From Rhodobacteraceae bacterium HLUCCA12 (lineage in GTDB: Bacteria > Pseudomonadota > Alphaproteobacteria > Rhodobacterales > Rhodobacteraceae), in assembly GCA_001314715.1 (NCBI GenBank), contig LJSV01000002.1, positions 1 through 64,000 on the forward strand: a DNA stretch of 64,000 nucleotides, written 5' to 3'. The position numbers were made by a program, and so were the translations under genes. Below, in pieces: positions 9,341 through 18,029 of this stretch. The first letter of the stretch is position 1; each line of letters starts with the position of its first letter. The notes beneath the pieces are model-generated. The model was given only the letters and a program-made list of their open reading frames with translations. It ran no database searches and had not been told where the DNA came from.

Positions 9341-9985
9341 TCAGGAAAGCAGGCCAGATTCGATCGCTTCGCCCAGCCGATCCACGGCGACAGCCAGCTT
9401 TTCATCGATGACATGCAGATACTCGGTCCAGTCCGCCACCTGGTTGAGCGCGGCCCTGCCGTCAGAAATTCCGCGCAACGCGACAAGCGGCGTGTTCAGG
9501 GCCTGGCAGGCGCGCAGGACCGCATAGGTTTCCATATCGACCATGTCTTCGTCGATGGCGGCATAGGCCGCGCCGGAGACGATATTCGCGCCGGTGGACA
9601 GGCTGGCCTGTGCCAGCCCTGCAATCCGGTGGGGCAGCGTTACGACCGGCGGAAGATCCAGAAACGGGGTCTGGCCGCGGACGAATCCCAGAGCCGTCGC
9701 GTCCATGTCGCGGTAGGCCACGCGCTCGGCCTGATAGACGGCGCAATGATCCAGCCGGGCGGACCCGGCCGAGCCCAGTGAAACCACCAGGTCGGGGGGC
9801 GCCGCCCGTGCGGTCAGCCCGGCCAGCGCGCTTGCGACGCCGACGCCGGCCTCGACCGGGCCGATGCCGGTGATCAGCGGGCGAAAGCGGGCGCGCAGAT
9901 GCGGCCCATACTCGGCCTCCGCCGCCATCACGAACAGGATGCGGCGGTTGGCGATGGATTCCAGGGGGGCCTGCGGGCCATGCAT
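9341..9985 (-). CDS. 5'-methylthioadenosine/S-adenosylhomocysteine nucleosidase-like protein
   Basis: About 214 residues of the purine/uridine phosphorylase fold. It shows an N-terminal ILFVMAAEAEYG strand, TGIGPVEAGV, VSLGSAGSARLD, and a substrate/base-binding region with EDMVDMETYAVLRA, which corresponds to the MTAN 'VDME.A' ribose-binding motif, followed by LRGISDGRA with the Asp that protonates the base. The likely reaction is cleavage of the N-glycosidic bond of MTA or SAH; futalosine hydrolase is an alternative. The ATG at 9985 has AAGGAA 7 bases upstream; longer in-frame starts lack support. The gene is divergent from the acetate kinase fusion, with 112 bases between them. Confidence 0.7.
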   Translation of the reverse strand: MHGPQAPLESIANRRILFVMAAEAEYGPHLRARFRPLITGIGPVEAGVGVASALAGLTARAAPPDLVVSLGSAGSARLDHCAVYQAERVAYRDMDATALGFVRGQTPFLDLPPVVTLPHRIAGLAQASLSTGANIVSGAAYAAIDEDMVDMETYAVLRACQALNTPLVALRGISDGRAALNQVADWTEYLHVIDEKLAVAVDRLGEAIESGLLS

Positions 9986-10097
9986 GGTGCGATTCCTTGT
10001 TTTGCGGCACACGATGCCAGCCAGCGGCGGCCGGGCCAAGGGTGCTTGCGCCGCTGGCGCGAGGTTTCGTAGGCTGGCGCAAACAAAGGGGGCGTGC

Positions 10098-11894
10098 ATG
10101 CGGGTTCTGGTATTCAACGCAGGCAGTTCGAGCCTGAAATTCGGGGTTTTCGACACGGCCGCGGACACGGTGCAGCGGTTCAAGGGTGGGTTCGAGCGTT
10201 TCCACGATGGGCAGTGCGATTTCCGCTTTCGCACCGACACGCGCGACGAGAGCGGTCACGCCCCCCATGCCGATCTCGACGCGGCAATCGCGGCGGTGCC
10301 GGATGCCCTGTCGGAATGGGGTATCGACGGCATTCAGGCGATCGGCCACCGTATTGTCCACGGTGGGCCGGATTTCGCCGCGCCGACCCTCCTGGACGCG
10401 CCCACGCTGGCGCAGATCGACGCCCTGACCCCGCTGGCGCCCCTACACAATCCGGCGGGGCTTCAGGGCGTGCGCCTGGCCATGTCGATCTGGCCGGATC
10501 TGCCGCAGGTCGGGGTGTTCGACACGGCGTTCCACCTGACGAACCCGGCCCGCGCCACCACTTATGCCGTTCCGCCAGCCTGGCGCAAAGCGGGTCTCAG
10601 GCGTTACGGCTTTCACGGAACCTCGCACAAATACGTCGCCCAACGCGCCGCCCAGGAGATCGGGCAACCGCTGGTCGCGCTCAAGATCGTGTCGGTGCAT
10701 CTGGGCAATGGTGCCAGTGTCTGTGCGGTCAATCTGGGACAGAGCATGGACAGCTCGATGGGCCTCACGCCGCTTGAAGGGCTGGTGATGGGAACGCGCT
10801 CGGGCGATGTCGATCCCGGCGCTTTCGGGTTCCTGTCGCGGCAAATGGGGCTGACGATCGAAGAGATCGAACACGCGCTCTATCACGACAGCGGGCTCAG
10901 GGCGCTTGCCGGGTCGTCCGACATGCGCGACGTCGAGGCCAGCGCCGGCGCGGGCGATACCGATGCTCAGCTTGCGATCAACCTCTATGCCTATCGCGCG
11001 CGCAAGTATATCGGCGCCTATGCCGCGGCGATGGGCGGGCTGGACGCGGTGGTCTTTACCGGCGGCATCGGCGAAAACTCGGCCTCGATGCGACGCCGGA
11101 TCTGCGACGGGCTGGACTTCCTCGGCCTGAGCCTGGATCACGACCGCAACGAGACCATAAGCCTGGAGGGGCGCGCCGCGCCGCAGATTCAGGCCTATGG
11201 CTCGCGTGTTCGCGTCCTGGTCACCGAAACAGCCGAACAATACCAGATTGCGCGAGAGGTCGTGACCGCGCTGGAGCGAGACACGCCGCTGGACATGCCG
11301 ATCCCGATTGCGGTGTCAGGCCGTCATGTGCATCTGTCGTCACAGGATGTCGAGGCGCTTTTCGGCCCCGGATACCGGCTGACGCCGGACAAGCCGTTGC
11401 GCCAGCCGGGGAACTGGTCGGCGCGCGAACGGATCGCGATCGAAGGGCCGAACGGGCGGATCGACCACGTTGCCATTCTGGGTCCGACACGCCCGCGCAC
11501 GCAGATCGAGGTGTCGCGCACCGACGCGTTCACACTGGGGATTGACGCGCCGGTGCGCGATTCCGGGCAACTGGACGGCACACCCCACGTGCGGCTGCAC
11601 GGTCCGGCTGGCAGTCTGCAAACCGATGGCCTGATCGTGGCGGCCCGCCATATCCATATCAGCCCTGCCGAGGCCGCCGCGCGCGGGCTTTCCGATGGCG
11701 ATTATGTCGATGTGCGCGTGACCGGCGTCGATCGCGGCCTGACCTTCACGCGGACGCTGGTCCGGGTTCAACCCGACGCTTTCACCGAAATGCATATCGA
11801 CACCGACGAGGCCAATGCCGCGGGCATCCGTCTGAATGGCGAGGGCGCGCTTGTCCAGGGCGTTCACGCACAGGCCGTGGCATTGCGGGACTGA
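10098..11894 (+). CDS. Acetate kinase fused to PduL-type phosphotransacylase
   Basis: 598 residues with two complete-looking domains. Residues 1 to about 390 are acetate/propionate kinase: VFNAGSSSLKFG at the N-terminus, RIVHGG, YGFHGTSHKYVA, HLGNGASVCAV, SSMGLTPLEGLVMGTRSGD and FTGGIGENS. Residues about 398-598 are a PduL phosphate acyltransferase domain: IAVSGRHVHLS, the LRQPGNWSARE block, LGPTRPRTQIEVSRTD, LIVAARHIHIS and MHIDTDEANAAG. The two His-x-His segments match the metal-binding motifs of PduL. One chain could therefore interconvert acetyl-CoA, acetyl-phosphate and acetate plus ATP. No microcompartment targeting helix precedes the PduL part. The ATG at 10098 is the only start that keeps the standard kinase N-terminus. 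Confidence 0.92.
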   Translation: MRVLVFNAGSSSLKFGVFDTAADTVQRFKGGFERFHDGQCDFRFRTDTRDESGHAPHADLDAAIAAVPDALSEWGIDGIQAIGHRIVHGGPDFAAPTLLDAPTLAQIDALTPLAPLHNPAGLQGVRLAMSIWPDLPQVGVFDTAFHLTNPARATTYAVPPAWRKAGLRRYGFHGTSHKYVAQRAAQEIGQPLVALKIVSVHLGNGASVCAVNLGQSMDSSMGLTPLEGLVMGTRSGDVDPGAFGFLSRQMGLTIEEIEHALYHDSGLRALAGSSDMRDVEASAGAGDTDAQLAINLYAYRARKYIGAYAAAMGGLDAVVFTGGIGENSASMRRRICDGLDFLGLSLDHDRNETISLEGRAAPQIQAYGSRVRVLVTETAEQYQIAREVVTALERDTPLDMPIPIAVSGRHVHLSSQDVEALFGPGYRLTPDKPLRQPGNWSARERIAIEGPNGRIDHVAILGPTRPRTQIEVSRTDAFTLGIDAPVRDSGQLDGTPHVRLHGPAGSLQTDGLIVAARHIHISPAEAAARGLSDGDYVDVRVTGVDRGLTFTRTLVRVQPDAFTEMHIDTDEANAAGIRLNGEGALVQGVHAQAVALRD

Positions 11895-11935
11895 CTGGAT
11901 GCGCATCGGTCAGGGTGTTGATATGTCGATTGAAT

Positions 11936-12011
<76 letters not shown>

Positions 12012-12021
12012 GGTGCGCGAG

Positions 12022-12050
12022 GGCATATTCGGATTTCACAGGCCCGTCAA
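12022..12050 (-). promoter_or_regulatory. Sigma-70-type promoter of tRNA-Ala
   Basis: On the minus strand TTGACG (12050-12045) and TATGCC (12027-12022) are separated by exactly 17 bases. The expected start falls a few bases before the mature tRNA 5' end at 12011. This is a close fit to the housekeeping consensus. Confidence 0.65.
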
Positions 12051-12182
12051 GGGCGCAGAAGCCGCCCTCGCGCGCGCGTCTCACGGCTTGCGGATTGCTG
12101 CCGGCTGGTCCCGCGCGGCGTTGCTTCGCGTGGTGCGGGGGGCTATGGTGCGCGCTCTTGAAACGACACATGGAACCACGGC

Positions 12183-12641
12183 ATGTCGCTGCGCGCGCGA
12201 ATTAATGCGGACCTCAAGGATGCGATGCGGGCCAAGGACAGCTTGCGGCTGTCCACGCTCAGGCTGATCAATGCCGCGATCAAGGACCGTGACATCGCCC
12301 TGCGCGGCGAGGGCGAGGATCGCGAACTGACCGATGCCGAGATCACCGGGATTCTGACCCGTATGGTGAAACAGCGCCAGGACAGCGCGCGCGCCTATGA
12401 AGAGGGGGGGCGGCTGGAGCTGGTCGAGCGCGAACGCGCCGAGATCGCCCTGATCGAGGAATACCTGCCGCGCCAGTTGTCGGAAACGGAAACGCGCGCA
12501 GCCATCGAGGCCGAGATCGCGGCGCTGGGTGCGACCTCGGTCCGTGACATGGGGCGCGTGATGGCGGCGCTCAAATCCCGCTATTCCGGGCAGATGGATT
12601 TCGGCGTGGTCGGGGCGATGGTCAAATCCCGCCTGACCTGA
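12183..12641 (+). CDS. YqeY/GatB-domain protein
   Basis: 152 residues matching the YqeY family: MSLRARINADLKDAMRAKDS at the start, then LSTLRLINAAIKD, an EEYLPRQLSE motif and a C-terminal DFGVVGAMVKSRL. The fold is the tail domain also found in the GatB subunit of the tRNA amidotransferase and is thought to bind tRNA. A free-standing copy is usual in alphaproteobacteria, often near dnaG/rpoD or carA; here it sits beside a tRNA gene. Its exact role is unknown. The ATG at 12183 gives the standard length. Confidence 0.88.
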   Translation: MSLRARINADLKDAMRAKDSLRLSTLRLINAAIKDRDIALRGEGEDRELTDAEITGILTRMVKQRQDSARAYEEGGRLELVERERAEIALIEEYLPRQLSETETRAAIEAEIAALGATSVRDMGRVMAALKSRYSGQMDFGVVGAMVKSRLT

Positions 12642-12657
12642 GTGCGGCCGGCTTCGG

Positions 12658-12685
12658 CGCGCCGACGGGAGGTTGCGTCGGCGCG
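12658..12685. terminator. GC-rich stem-loop between convergent genes
   Basis: CGCGCCGAC and GTCGGCGCG form a perfect 9-bp stem with a 10-base loop, between the ends of yqeY and the DUF2244 gene. No T tract follows on either strand, so termination is only a guess. Confidence 0.35.
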
Positions 12686-12711
12686 TGGGGTCCACGCTTC
12701 CTTTTCGCTGC

Positions 12712-13206
12712 TCAGGCGTAGGACCGAAGCGCGATCAGCAGATCCGACAGGTCCTGATGGAGTGTCACGCGCTCCGGTGGTGTCAGGAACGCCCCAAGCT
12801 CGACCTCGCGGCCGCCGCCGGTCAGGGTCAGATACTGCTCGACGGGTCCACCTTTCGGGATCAGCGACAGGGTGACCCAGTGCGGATCGGCCTGCCATTC
12901 CTGAACGCTGCCATCCGCCCCGACATGGCGCAGATGGACGCGCGAACGGCTCAGCTGCATCTCTTCGATGATCGCGCGGTCGCGCCAGTTGCGGTGGATT
13001 GCGTACCAAAGCCCCCACACCGCCAGCCCCGCGAAGGGCAATAGGCCCCACAGGGCCGGCGTGCCCACAAGGGCCAGCAACGGCAGCGCCAGCGCCAGCG
13101 CGACCAGCGCGATCACAACGACAAAGCCACGCGGGGCAAGCGTGTTGTGTGGCCAGAGGCGGAGCCTTGCGGAGGTCGGCGTGATGCGATCGAGCGCGTA
13201 GGGCAT
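12712..13206 (-). CDS. DUF2244 membrane protein
   Basis: 164 residues. After a short cytoplasmic start (RITPTSARLRLWPHNTLAPRG), two adjacent hydrophobic segments occupy about residues 28-45 and 52-68, followed by the soluble part with RAIIEEMQLSRSRVHLRHV and SLIPKGGPVEQYLTLTGGGR. This arrangement fits the DUF2244 family, which in Rhodobacterales is usually found beside cytochrome oxidase genes, as here next to ctaD. The function is unknown. It follows ctaD on the same strand, but a terminator hairpin at 13257-13280 separates them. Confidence 0.8.
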   Translation of the reverse strand: MPYALDRITPTSARLRLWPHNTLAPRGFVVVIALVALALALPLLALVGTPALWGLLPFAGLAVWGLWYAIHRNWRDRAIIEEMQLSRSRVHLRHVGADGSVQEWQADPHWVTLSLIPKGGPVEQYLTLTGGGREVELGAFLTPPERVTLHQDLSDLLIALRSYA

Positions 13207-13256
13207 GAGTCAGACCTGGGCGGCAGGGTACGCCCCGTTTGCCCGCGGTTTCAAGT

Positions 13257-13280
13257 GAAAGGCCCCGGAAGTCCGGGGCC
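13257..13280 (-). terminator. Rho-independent terminator of ctaD
   Basis: On the minus strand GGCCCCGGA-CT-TCCGGGGCC forms a 9-bp stem followed by TTTC, 11 bases after the ctaD stop codon. Confidence 0.7.
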
Positions 13281-13291
13281 TTGTCTGAGTG

Positions 13292-14962
13292 TCAGTGCGC
13301 GGGCTGCTTGTCCCAGTCCTCGCGCTTGGGCAGCGTCTCGAACGTATGTTCGGGCGGCGGCGAGGGCAGGGTCCATTCCAGCGTGTCCGCATGTTCGTTC
13401 CAGTAGTTGTTCTCGGTCACGCGCTTGCCGGCGCGCAGCGTGTAGATGATCACGCCGATGAAGAACACGAACGAGGCGAAGGACAGGAACGCCCCCAGCG
13501 ACGAGACATAGTTCCACATCCCGAAGGCCTCGGGATAGTCGATGTAGCGGCGCGGCATGCCCTGACGTCCCAGGAAGTGCTGCGGAAAGAAGGTCAGGTT
13601 GGAGCCGATGAACATGGCCCAGAAATGCAGCTTGCCGGCCCATTCCGGGTATTGCCGGCCAGACATCTTTCCGATCCAGAAATAGATCCCGGCAAACAGT
13701 GCAAAGACCGCGCCCAGCGACATCACATAGTGGAAATGCGCCACCACATAGTAGGTGTCATGATAGGTCCGGTCGACCGGCGCCTGCGACAGGACGATGC
13801 CGGTCACCCCGCCCACGGTGAACAGGAACAGGAACCCGAAGGCCCACAGCATCGGCGTCTTGAACTCGACCGAGCCGCGCCACATCGTGGCGATCCAGGA
13901 AAAGATCTTGATGCCGGTGGGAACCGCGATCGTCATCGTCGCCAGCATGAAATAGGTCTGCTGGGTCAATGACATGCCCACCGTATACATGTGGTGCGCC
14001 CAGACCACGAAGCCCAGAACCGCGATGGCGACCATGGCATAGACCATCGGCAGGTAGCCGAAGATCGGCTTGCGCGCGAAGGTCGCGATCACATGGCTGA
14101 TGATGCCGAAGCCCGGCACGATGATGATATACACCTCCGGATGGCCAAAGAACCACAGGATGTGCTGATACAGGATCGGATCGCCGCCGCCGGCCGGATC
14201 AAAGAAGGTCGTGCCGAAATTCCGATCCGTCAGCAGCATGGTGATGGCGCCGGCCAGAACGGGCAATGCCAGCAGGATCATCCAGGCCGTGATGAACACC
14301 GACCAGGCGAACAGCGGCACCTTGTGCAGCGTCATGCCCGGTGCGCGCATGTTCAGGAAGGTGGTGATGATGTTGATCGCCCCCAGGATCGACGATGCGC
14401 CCGAGACATGGACCGCGAAGATCGCGAAATCCATCGCAAATCCGGCCTCGGCGCTGGTCGAAAGCGGGGGATACAGCACCCATCCTACACCCGTTCCGGT
14501 GCCCAGGTCGCCGCCGCCGCCCGGCGCGAACAGCGAACAGACCGCCAGCGCCGAACCGGCGACATAGAGCCAGTAGGACAGGTTGTTCAGCCGCGGGAAC
14601 GCCATGTCCGGCGCGCCGATATGCAGCGGCATGAAATAGTTGCCGAAACCGCCGAACAGGGCAGGAATGACCACGAAGAACATCATCAGCACGCCATGCG
14701 CCGTGACCAGCACGTTCCACAGATGGCCGTTGGGGTCGCATTCCCCGTCCGCGAACATGCGCGCGCCGTCGGCGCACATGTACTGCACGCCCGGTTCCAT
14801 GAGCTCCATGCGCATGTAGACCGTGAAGGCCACGGCGATGAAGCCGACAGCCCCTGACGTGACCAGATAGAGGATACCGATATCCTTGTGGTTGGTGGAC
14901 ATGAACCAACGGGTAAAGAACCCGCGGTTGTCCTCGTGTCCGTGAGCGGCTGCGTTGGCCAT
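13292..14962 (-). CDS. ctaD: Cytochrome c oxidase (aa3-type) subunit I
   Basis: 556 residues with the twelve-helix heme-copper oxidase core. Visible landmarks are [18 protein letters not shown] at the N-terminus, [25 protein letters not shown] with the CuB histidine and cross-linked Tyr, [10 protein letters not shown] with the paired CuB histidines, and [17 protein letters not shown] with the heme a and a3 ligand histidines. The subunit holds heme a, heme a3 and CuB and pumps protons at the cytoplasmic membrane. As in Rhodobacter and Paracoccus, ctaD stands alone; subunits II and III are not in this window. An FNR-type palindrome lies about 145 bases upstream, which suggests control by oxygen. 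Confidence 0.97.
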   Translation of the reverse strand: MANAAAHGHEDNRGFFTRWFMSTNHKDIGILYLVTSGAVGFIAVAFTVYMRMELMEPGVQYMCADGARMFADGECDPNGHLWNVLVTAHGVLMMFFVVIPALFGGFGNYFMPLHIGAPDMAFPRLNNLSYWLYVAGSALAVCSLFAPGGGGDLGTGTGVGWVLYPPLSTSAEAGFAMDFAIFAVHVSGASSILGAINIITTFLNMRAPGMTLHKVPLFAWSVFITAWMILLALPVLAGAITMLLTDRNFGTTFFDPAGGGDPILYQHILWFFGHPEVYIIIVPGFGIISHVIATFARKPIFGYLPMVYAMVAIAVLGFVVWAHHMYTVGMSLTQQTYFMLATMTIAVPTGIKIFSWIATMWRGSVEFKTPMLWAFGFLFLFTVGGVTGIVLSQAPVDRTYHDTYYVVAHFHYVMSLGAVFALFAGIYFWIGKMSGRQYPEWAGKLHFWAMFIGSNLTFFPQHFLGRQGMPRRYIDYPEAFGMWNYVSSLGAFLSFASFVFFIGVIIYTLRAGKRVTENNYWNEHADTLEWTLPSPPPEHTFETLPKREDWDKQPAH

Positions 14963-15100
14963 TCGTTGCTCCCGTTCCCTTGACGAACATTTCTGACGCG
15001 GAATCGCCCGCGGTTGCAGGCGCTCCGACAGATCCCTGGCGCTGTTCTAGAATGCCCGGCGCGCGGCGGCAACGTCCCTATTGTCGCATCCGGGAAAAAA

Positions 15101-15114
15101 TTGATCCACATCAA
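15101..15114. promoter_or_regulatory. FNR/FnrL-type box upstream of ctaD
   Basis: TTGATCCACATCAA is a perfect match to the FNR-type half-site palindrome TTGAT-N4-ATCAA. Its centre is about 145 bases upstream of the ctaD start and 50 bases beyond the lipB stop. In Rhodobacter relatives the aa3 oxidase responds to FnrL, so a role in ctaD control is plausible. Position relative to the transcription start is unknown. Confidence 0.7.
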
Positions 15115-15163
15115 GGCATGGTTCGAGCCAGGATTCGCCCTGGCCCGGCGACTCGCGCGGATT

Positions 15164-15814
15164 TCAGGCTTGGCGCATCGCCGTGTCGAACGTCCGGCGC
15201 AGCGCCACGTCCAGATCGTCCATCGTCACCGGCAGCCCCAGATCGACCAGCGAGGTCACGCCATGCCCCCGGATACCGCAAGGCACGATGCCGTCGAAAT
15301 GGCTCAGCTCCGGCTCGACATTGATCGAAATCCCGTGAAAGCTGATCCAGCGACGCAGCTTGATGCCAATTGCGGCAATCTTGTCCTCGCGCATCGTTCC
15401 GTCCGGCAGCGTGGGCTTGTCGGGGCGCGCGACCCAGACGCCGACGCGCCCGGCGCGCCGCTCGCCCTTGATGTTGAATTCGGCCAGGGTCGCGATCACC
15501 CAGTCCTCAAGGCATTGTACGAATCGACGCACATCGCGCCCGCGCGCATTCAGATCCAGCATGACATAGGCCACCCGCTGGCCCGGGCCGTGGTAGGTAT
15601 ATTGCCCGCCGCGGCCCGCCTTGTGGACGGGAAATCGGCCGGGATCGGTCAGATCCTGCACACGTGCCGACGTGCCGGCGGTATAGAGCGGCGGATGCTC
15701 CAGCAGCCAGACGGCCTCGGGGGCGTGGCCAGCCGCGATCGCGGCCACGCGCGCTTCCATCGCGGCGAGTGTGTCCTGGTATGGGGCGAGGCCCTCTATC
15801 CGGGTCCAGTCCAT
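15164..15814 (-). CDS. lipB: Lipoyl(octanoyl) transferase LipB
   Basis: 216 residues. LipB motifs are in order: [41 protein letters not shown] with the catalytic-type Lys, [11 protein letters not shown], and [12 protein letters not shown] with the catalytic Cys. The enzyme moves octanoyl groups from acyl carrier protein to E2/H subunits of lipoate-dependent complexes, including the glycine cleavage system that would work with the folate-dependent demethylases here. I chose the ATG at 15814 because it puts [13 protein letters not shown] at the N-terminus as in homologues; the open frame continues upstream but without similarity. Confidence 0.93.
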   Translation of the reverse strand: MDWTRIEGLAPYQDTLAAMEARVAAIAAGHAPEAVWLLEHPPLYTAGTSARVQDLTDPGRFPVHKAGRGGQYTYHGPGQRVAYVMLDLNARGRDVRRFVQCLEDWVIATLAEFNIKGERRAGRVGVWVARPDKPTLPDGTMREDKIAAIGIKLRRWISFHGISINVEPELSHFDGIVPCGIRGHGVTSLVDLGLPVTMDDLDVALRRTFDTAMRQA

Positions 15815-15931
15815 CGGCAGTCCAGTCGGGTTTTGTGCCCTAGGTAACGGTCGCGGCGCTAGGCGCAAGGGGCGAACGATGGTATGATGATATATTGTCA
15901 AGTCATAACCAGTGCCATCTTGGGGGGAGAA

Positions 15932-17566
15932 ATGTTTGCAAGATATTTGACCAGCGGGGCAATCGTGCTGGCGCTTGTCGGCGGACATGCCGAGCGCGCC
16001 GAGGCCGATGCCTTTGTCGGCGGGCTAGTCGGCGGTTTCATCGGCGGCGCGATCGGCTCGAATACGCGCACGCGGCCGCGCTATACGACGCAGCGGGTCA
16101 TCGTGACCTCGCCCCAACGGCAACAAAACCGCGAGGTGCAGACCGCGCTCAATCATTTCGGGTTCAACGTCGGCGCCGCCGACGGCTCCATCGGTCCTCA
16201 GACGCGTGCAGGGATCACGCGATACCAGGCGTACCTGGAATTTCCCCAAACCGGCCAGCTGACCGATTTCGAGCGCATGGTTCTGCTGGGGGCCTATCAG
16301 CGCAGCCAGATGGGCGGCCCACAGGTCACGCGGATCACCAGCCGGCACCGCGACGGGCTGCGCGGGTTGCTGCCCACGGTGCTTGACGAGATGCGCGGCA
16401 CCGGTGCCCGCTCGGCCGGGGCCTATGGTCTGCCGCCCGAGATCGCCGATGCGGTGGACGAGATCGCCGAAAGCTCGGACCCGTCAGCCGAACAGCTGGT
16501 GCAACGCTCCGGTTTCGTCCAGCTTGCCGATCTGAACGGCGACGGGCGAACCGACTATATCCTGAATACGGCCGTGACCGGCAGCAGCTTCTGGTGCGGG
16601 GCGCGCGATTGCACCGTGCTGGTCTTTGCCTCGACGCCCGATGGCTATTCGCGCAACGACTTCCTGGCCCAGGAGGCGACACCGGCCATGTTCTCGTGCC
16701 AGCGGGGCGACTGCGCACTGCAAGACGGCGAGACCACGACGACCGCCGCGGCCGCCACGGATGACCGGGCTTCCGCGAACAACGCCGAGCCGGACGCGCC
16801 CGAATCCGCCTCAACCGAAGCCGCGGCCCCCGCCATGCCCAATTTCTTCGGCGGGCAAGAGGCTGCCGATGTTTCCTTGGCGACCCATTGCAATCGCGTC
16901 GGGCTGGTGACAAACGCCAATGGCGGGCAGACCGACATCGACACGATGGACGATCCGGTTTTTGCCCTGAACGAACAGTTCTGCCTGGCACGCTCGTTCG
17001 CGATCGCCGATGGCGAGGCGCTTGCGGAACAGGTGCCGAATGCCACCCCCGCAACCATCGCCGAGCAATGCGACGGTTTTGCCCCGGTGCTTGAGCCGCA
17101 TGTCGATGCCGTTGCGCGCCAGTCGCGGGACGAGGTTCTGAACGGCGTCGAGTCGGTGATCCGGCAATCCGGAATGAGTGCATCGGACCTTACCGCGACC
17201 GCGCGCATCTGCCTGTCCAGCGGCTACATGACCGACACGATGCCCGTGGCGATCGGTTCGGCCCTGCTGCTTTCGGCAATGGGCGAGACTGGCTATGGCG
17301 AACTGGTCGGGCATCATCTGATGCAGGGGATCGGCGTGGCGCAGCGGGATGCGCGCGCGCGCGAGTGGTATTCCGTCAGCGTGCCGTCTGCCGATGAGCC
17401 GCGCGCAACGCAGGTCGGCTTTGCCCCCGGACCCGAGTCGCGCAACGCACTGATCCATCACGCACTCGCCATGCTGGACGGCAGCGCCGGGACACCGCGC
17501 GCCACCAGGTCGGATGCGTCCGCGCCCGACGGCGGGCTGCCCGTATTCGAGCTTGTCGGCGACTGA
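15932..17566 (+). CDS. Secreted peptidoglycan-binding-domain protein of unknown function
   Basis: 544 residues from an ATG preceded by GGGGGGAGA. A signal peptide covers about residues 1-28, then a Gly-rich [19 protein letters not shown] segment like a glycine-zipper. A PG_binding_1-type repeat follows at about 62-115 ([20 protein letters not shown], then [14 protein letters not shown]). A mid-region block [17 protein letters not shown] (about residue 195) resembles an FG-GAP-like calcium motif. The C-terminal half has paired cysteines and low-complexity Ala/Thr linkers. Presumably periplasmic and cell-wall associated. An alternative start at 15884 would overlap the lipB promoter and break the signal peptide. 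Confidence 0.75.
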   Translation: MFARYLTSGAIVLALVGGHAERAEADAFVGGLVGGFIGGAIGSNTRTRPRYTTQRVIVTSPQRQQNREVQTALNHFGFNVGAADGSIGPQTRAGITRYQAYLEFPQTGQLTDFERMVLLGAYQRSQMGGPQVTRITSRHRDGLRGLLPTVLDEMRGTGARSAGAYGLPPEIADAVDEIAESSDPSAEQLVQRSGFVQLADLNGDGRTDYILNTAVTGSSFWCGARDCTVLVFASTPDGYSRNDFLAQEATPAMFSCQRGDCALQDGETTTTAAAATDDRASANNAEPDAPESASTEAAAPAMPNFFGGQEAADVSLATHCNRVGLVTNANGGQTDIDTMDDPVFALNEQFCLARSFAIADGEALAEQVPNATPATIAEQCDGFAPVLEPHVDAVARQSRDEVLNGVESVIRQSGMSASDLTATARICLSSGYMTDTMPVAIGSALLLSAMGETGYGELVGHHLMQGIGVAQRDARAREWYSVSVPSADEPRATQVGFAPGPESRNALIHHALAMLDGSAGTPRATRSDASAPDGGLPVFELVGD

Positions 17567-17590
17567 CCGTCCCTGAAGGATACGACCCGT

Positions 17591-17625
17591 CCCGCGCGGC
17601 GATGAATGCCGCGCGGGGTGTTTTT
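17591..17625 (+). terminator. Rho-independent terminator
   Basis: CCCGCGCGGC and GCCGCGCGGG form a 10-bp stem with a 7-base loop, followed by GTGTTTTT. It lies 25 bases after the stop of the peptidoglycan-binding-domain gene. Confidence 0.85.
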
Positions 17626-17675
17626 GCTCTTCACATCGGCTTTTTGACGGGCTATGAGCGGCGCACCAATCCAGT

Positions 17676-17762
17676 GCGGTCGTGGCGGAATTGGTAGACG
17701 CGCAGCGTTGAGGTCGCTGTGGGGTAACTCCCGTGGAAGTTCGAGTCTTCTCGACCGCACCA
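17676..17762 (+). tRNA. tRNA-Leu (anticodon GAG)
   Basis: An 87-base class II tRNA. The acceptor arm GCGGTCG pairs with CGACCGC, the anticodon stem CAGCG/CGCTG carries loop TTGAGGT with anticodon GAG, and there is a long variable arm, GGGGTAACTCCC. The T arm contains TTCGAGT, and the CCA end is encoded. Confidence 0.95.
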
Positions 17763-17953
17763 ATCTTGCCATCATGGAAAGTCGTTTCCCCGTTCGGCAC
17801 GGGATAGATGCCGTCTGGGCGTGGTTTGCACGCTTGCGCCAAGGAACATTTCCTGCGTTTCCCGGTTTGTTGCGCGGATTTTCCTGTGCTGCCTCTTCAT
17901 TCAGCGTTTTTTTCGTAAATGTTCGATTTGTTCCGGGTCCGGGGACATACGGA

Positions 17954-17982
17954 TTGCAAAATGGGTCGATTGTCGGTTTAAC
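17954..17982 (+). promoter_or_regulatory. Possible promoter of the polyamine-type ABC operon
   Basis: TTGCAA and TTTAAC are 17 bases apart, each matching 4 of 6 consensus positions, about 50 bases before the start of the ATPase gene. The 267-base gap between tRNA-Leu and this gene is locally richer in A/T than the surrounding DNA. Confidence 0.3.
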
Positions 17983-18029
17983 TGTGGAACAATCAGGCGG
18001 AAAATCGCCGGTCAACAGGGGGAAAATTG

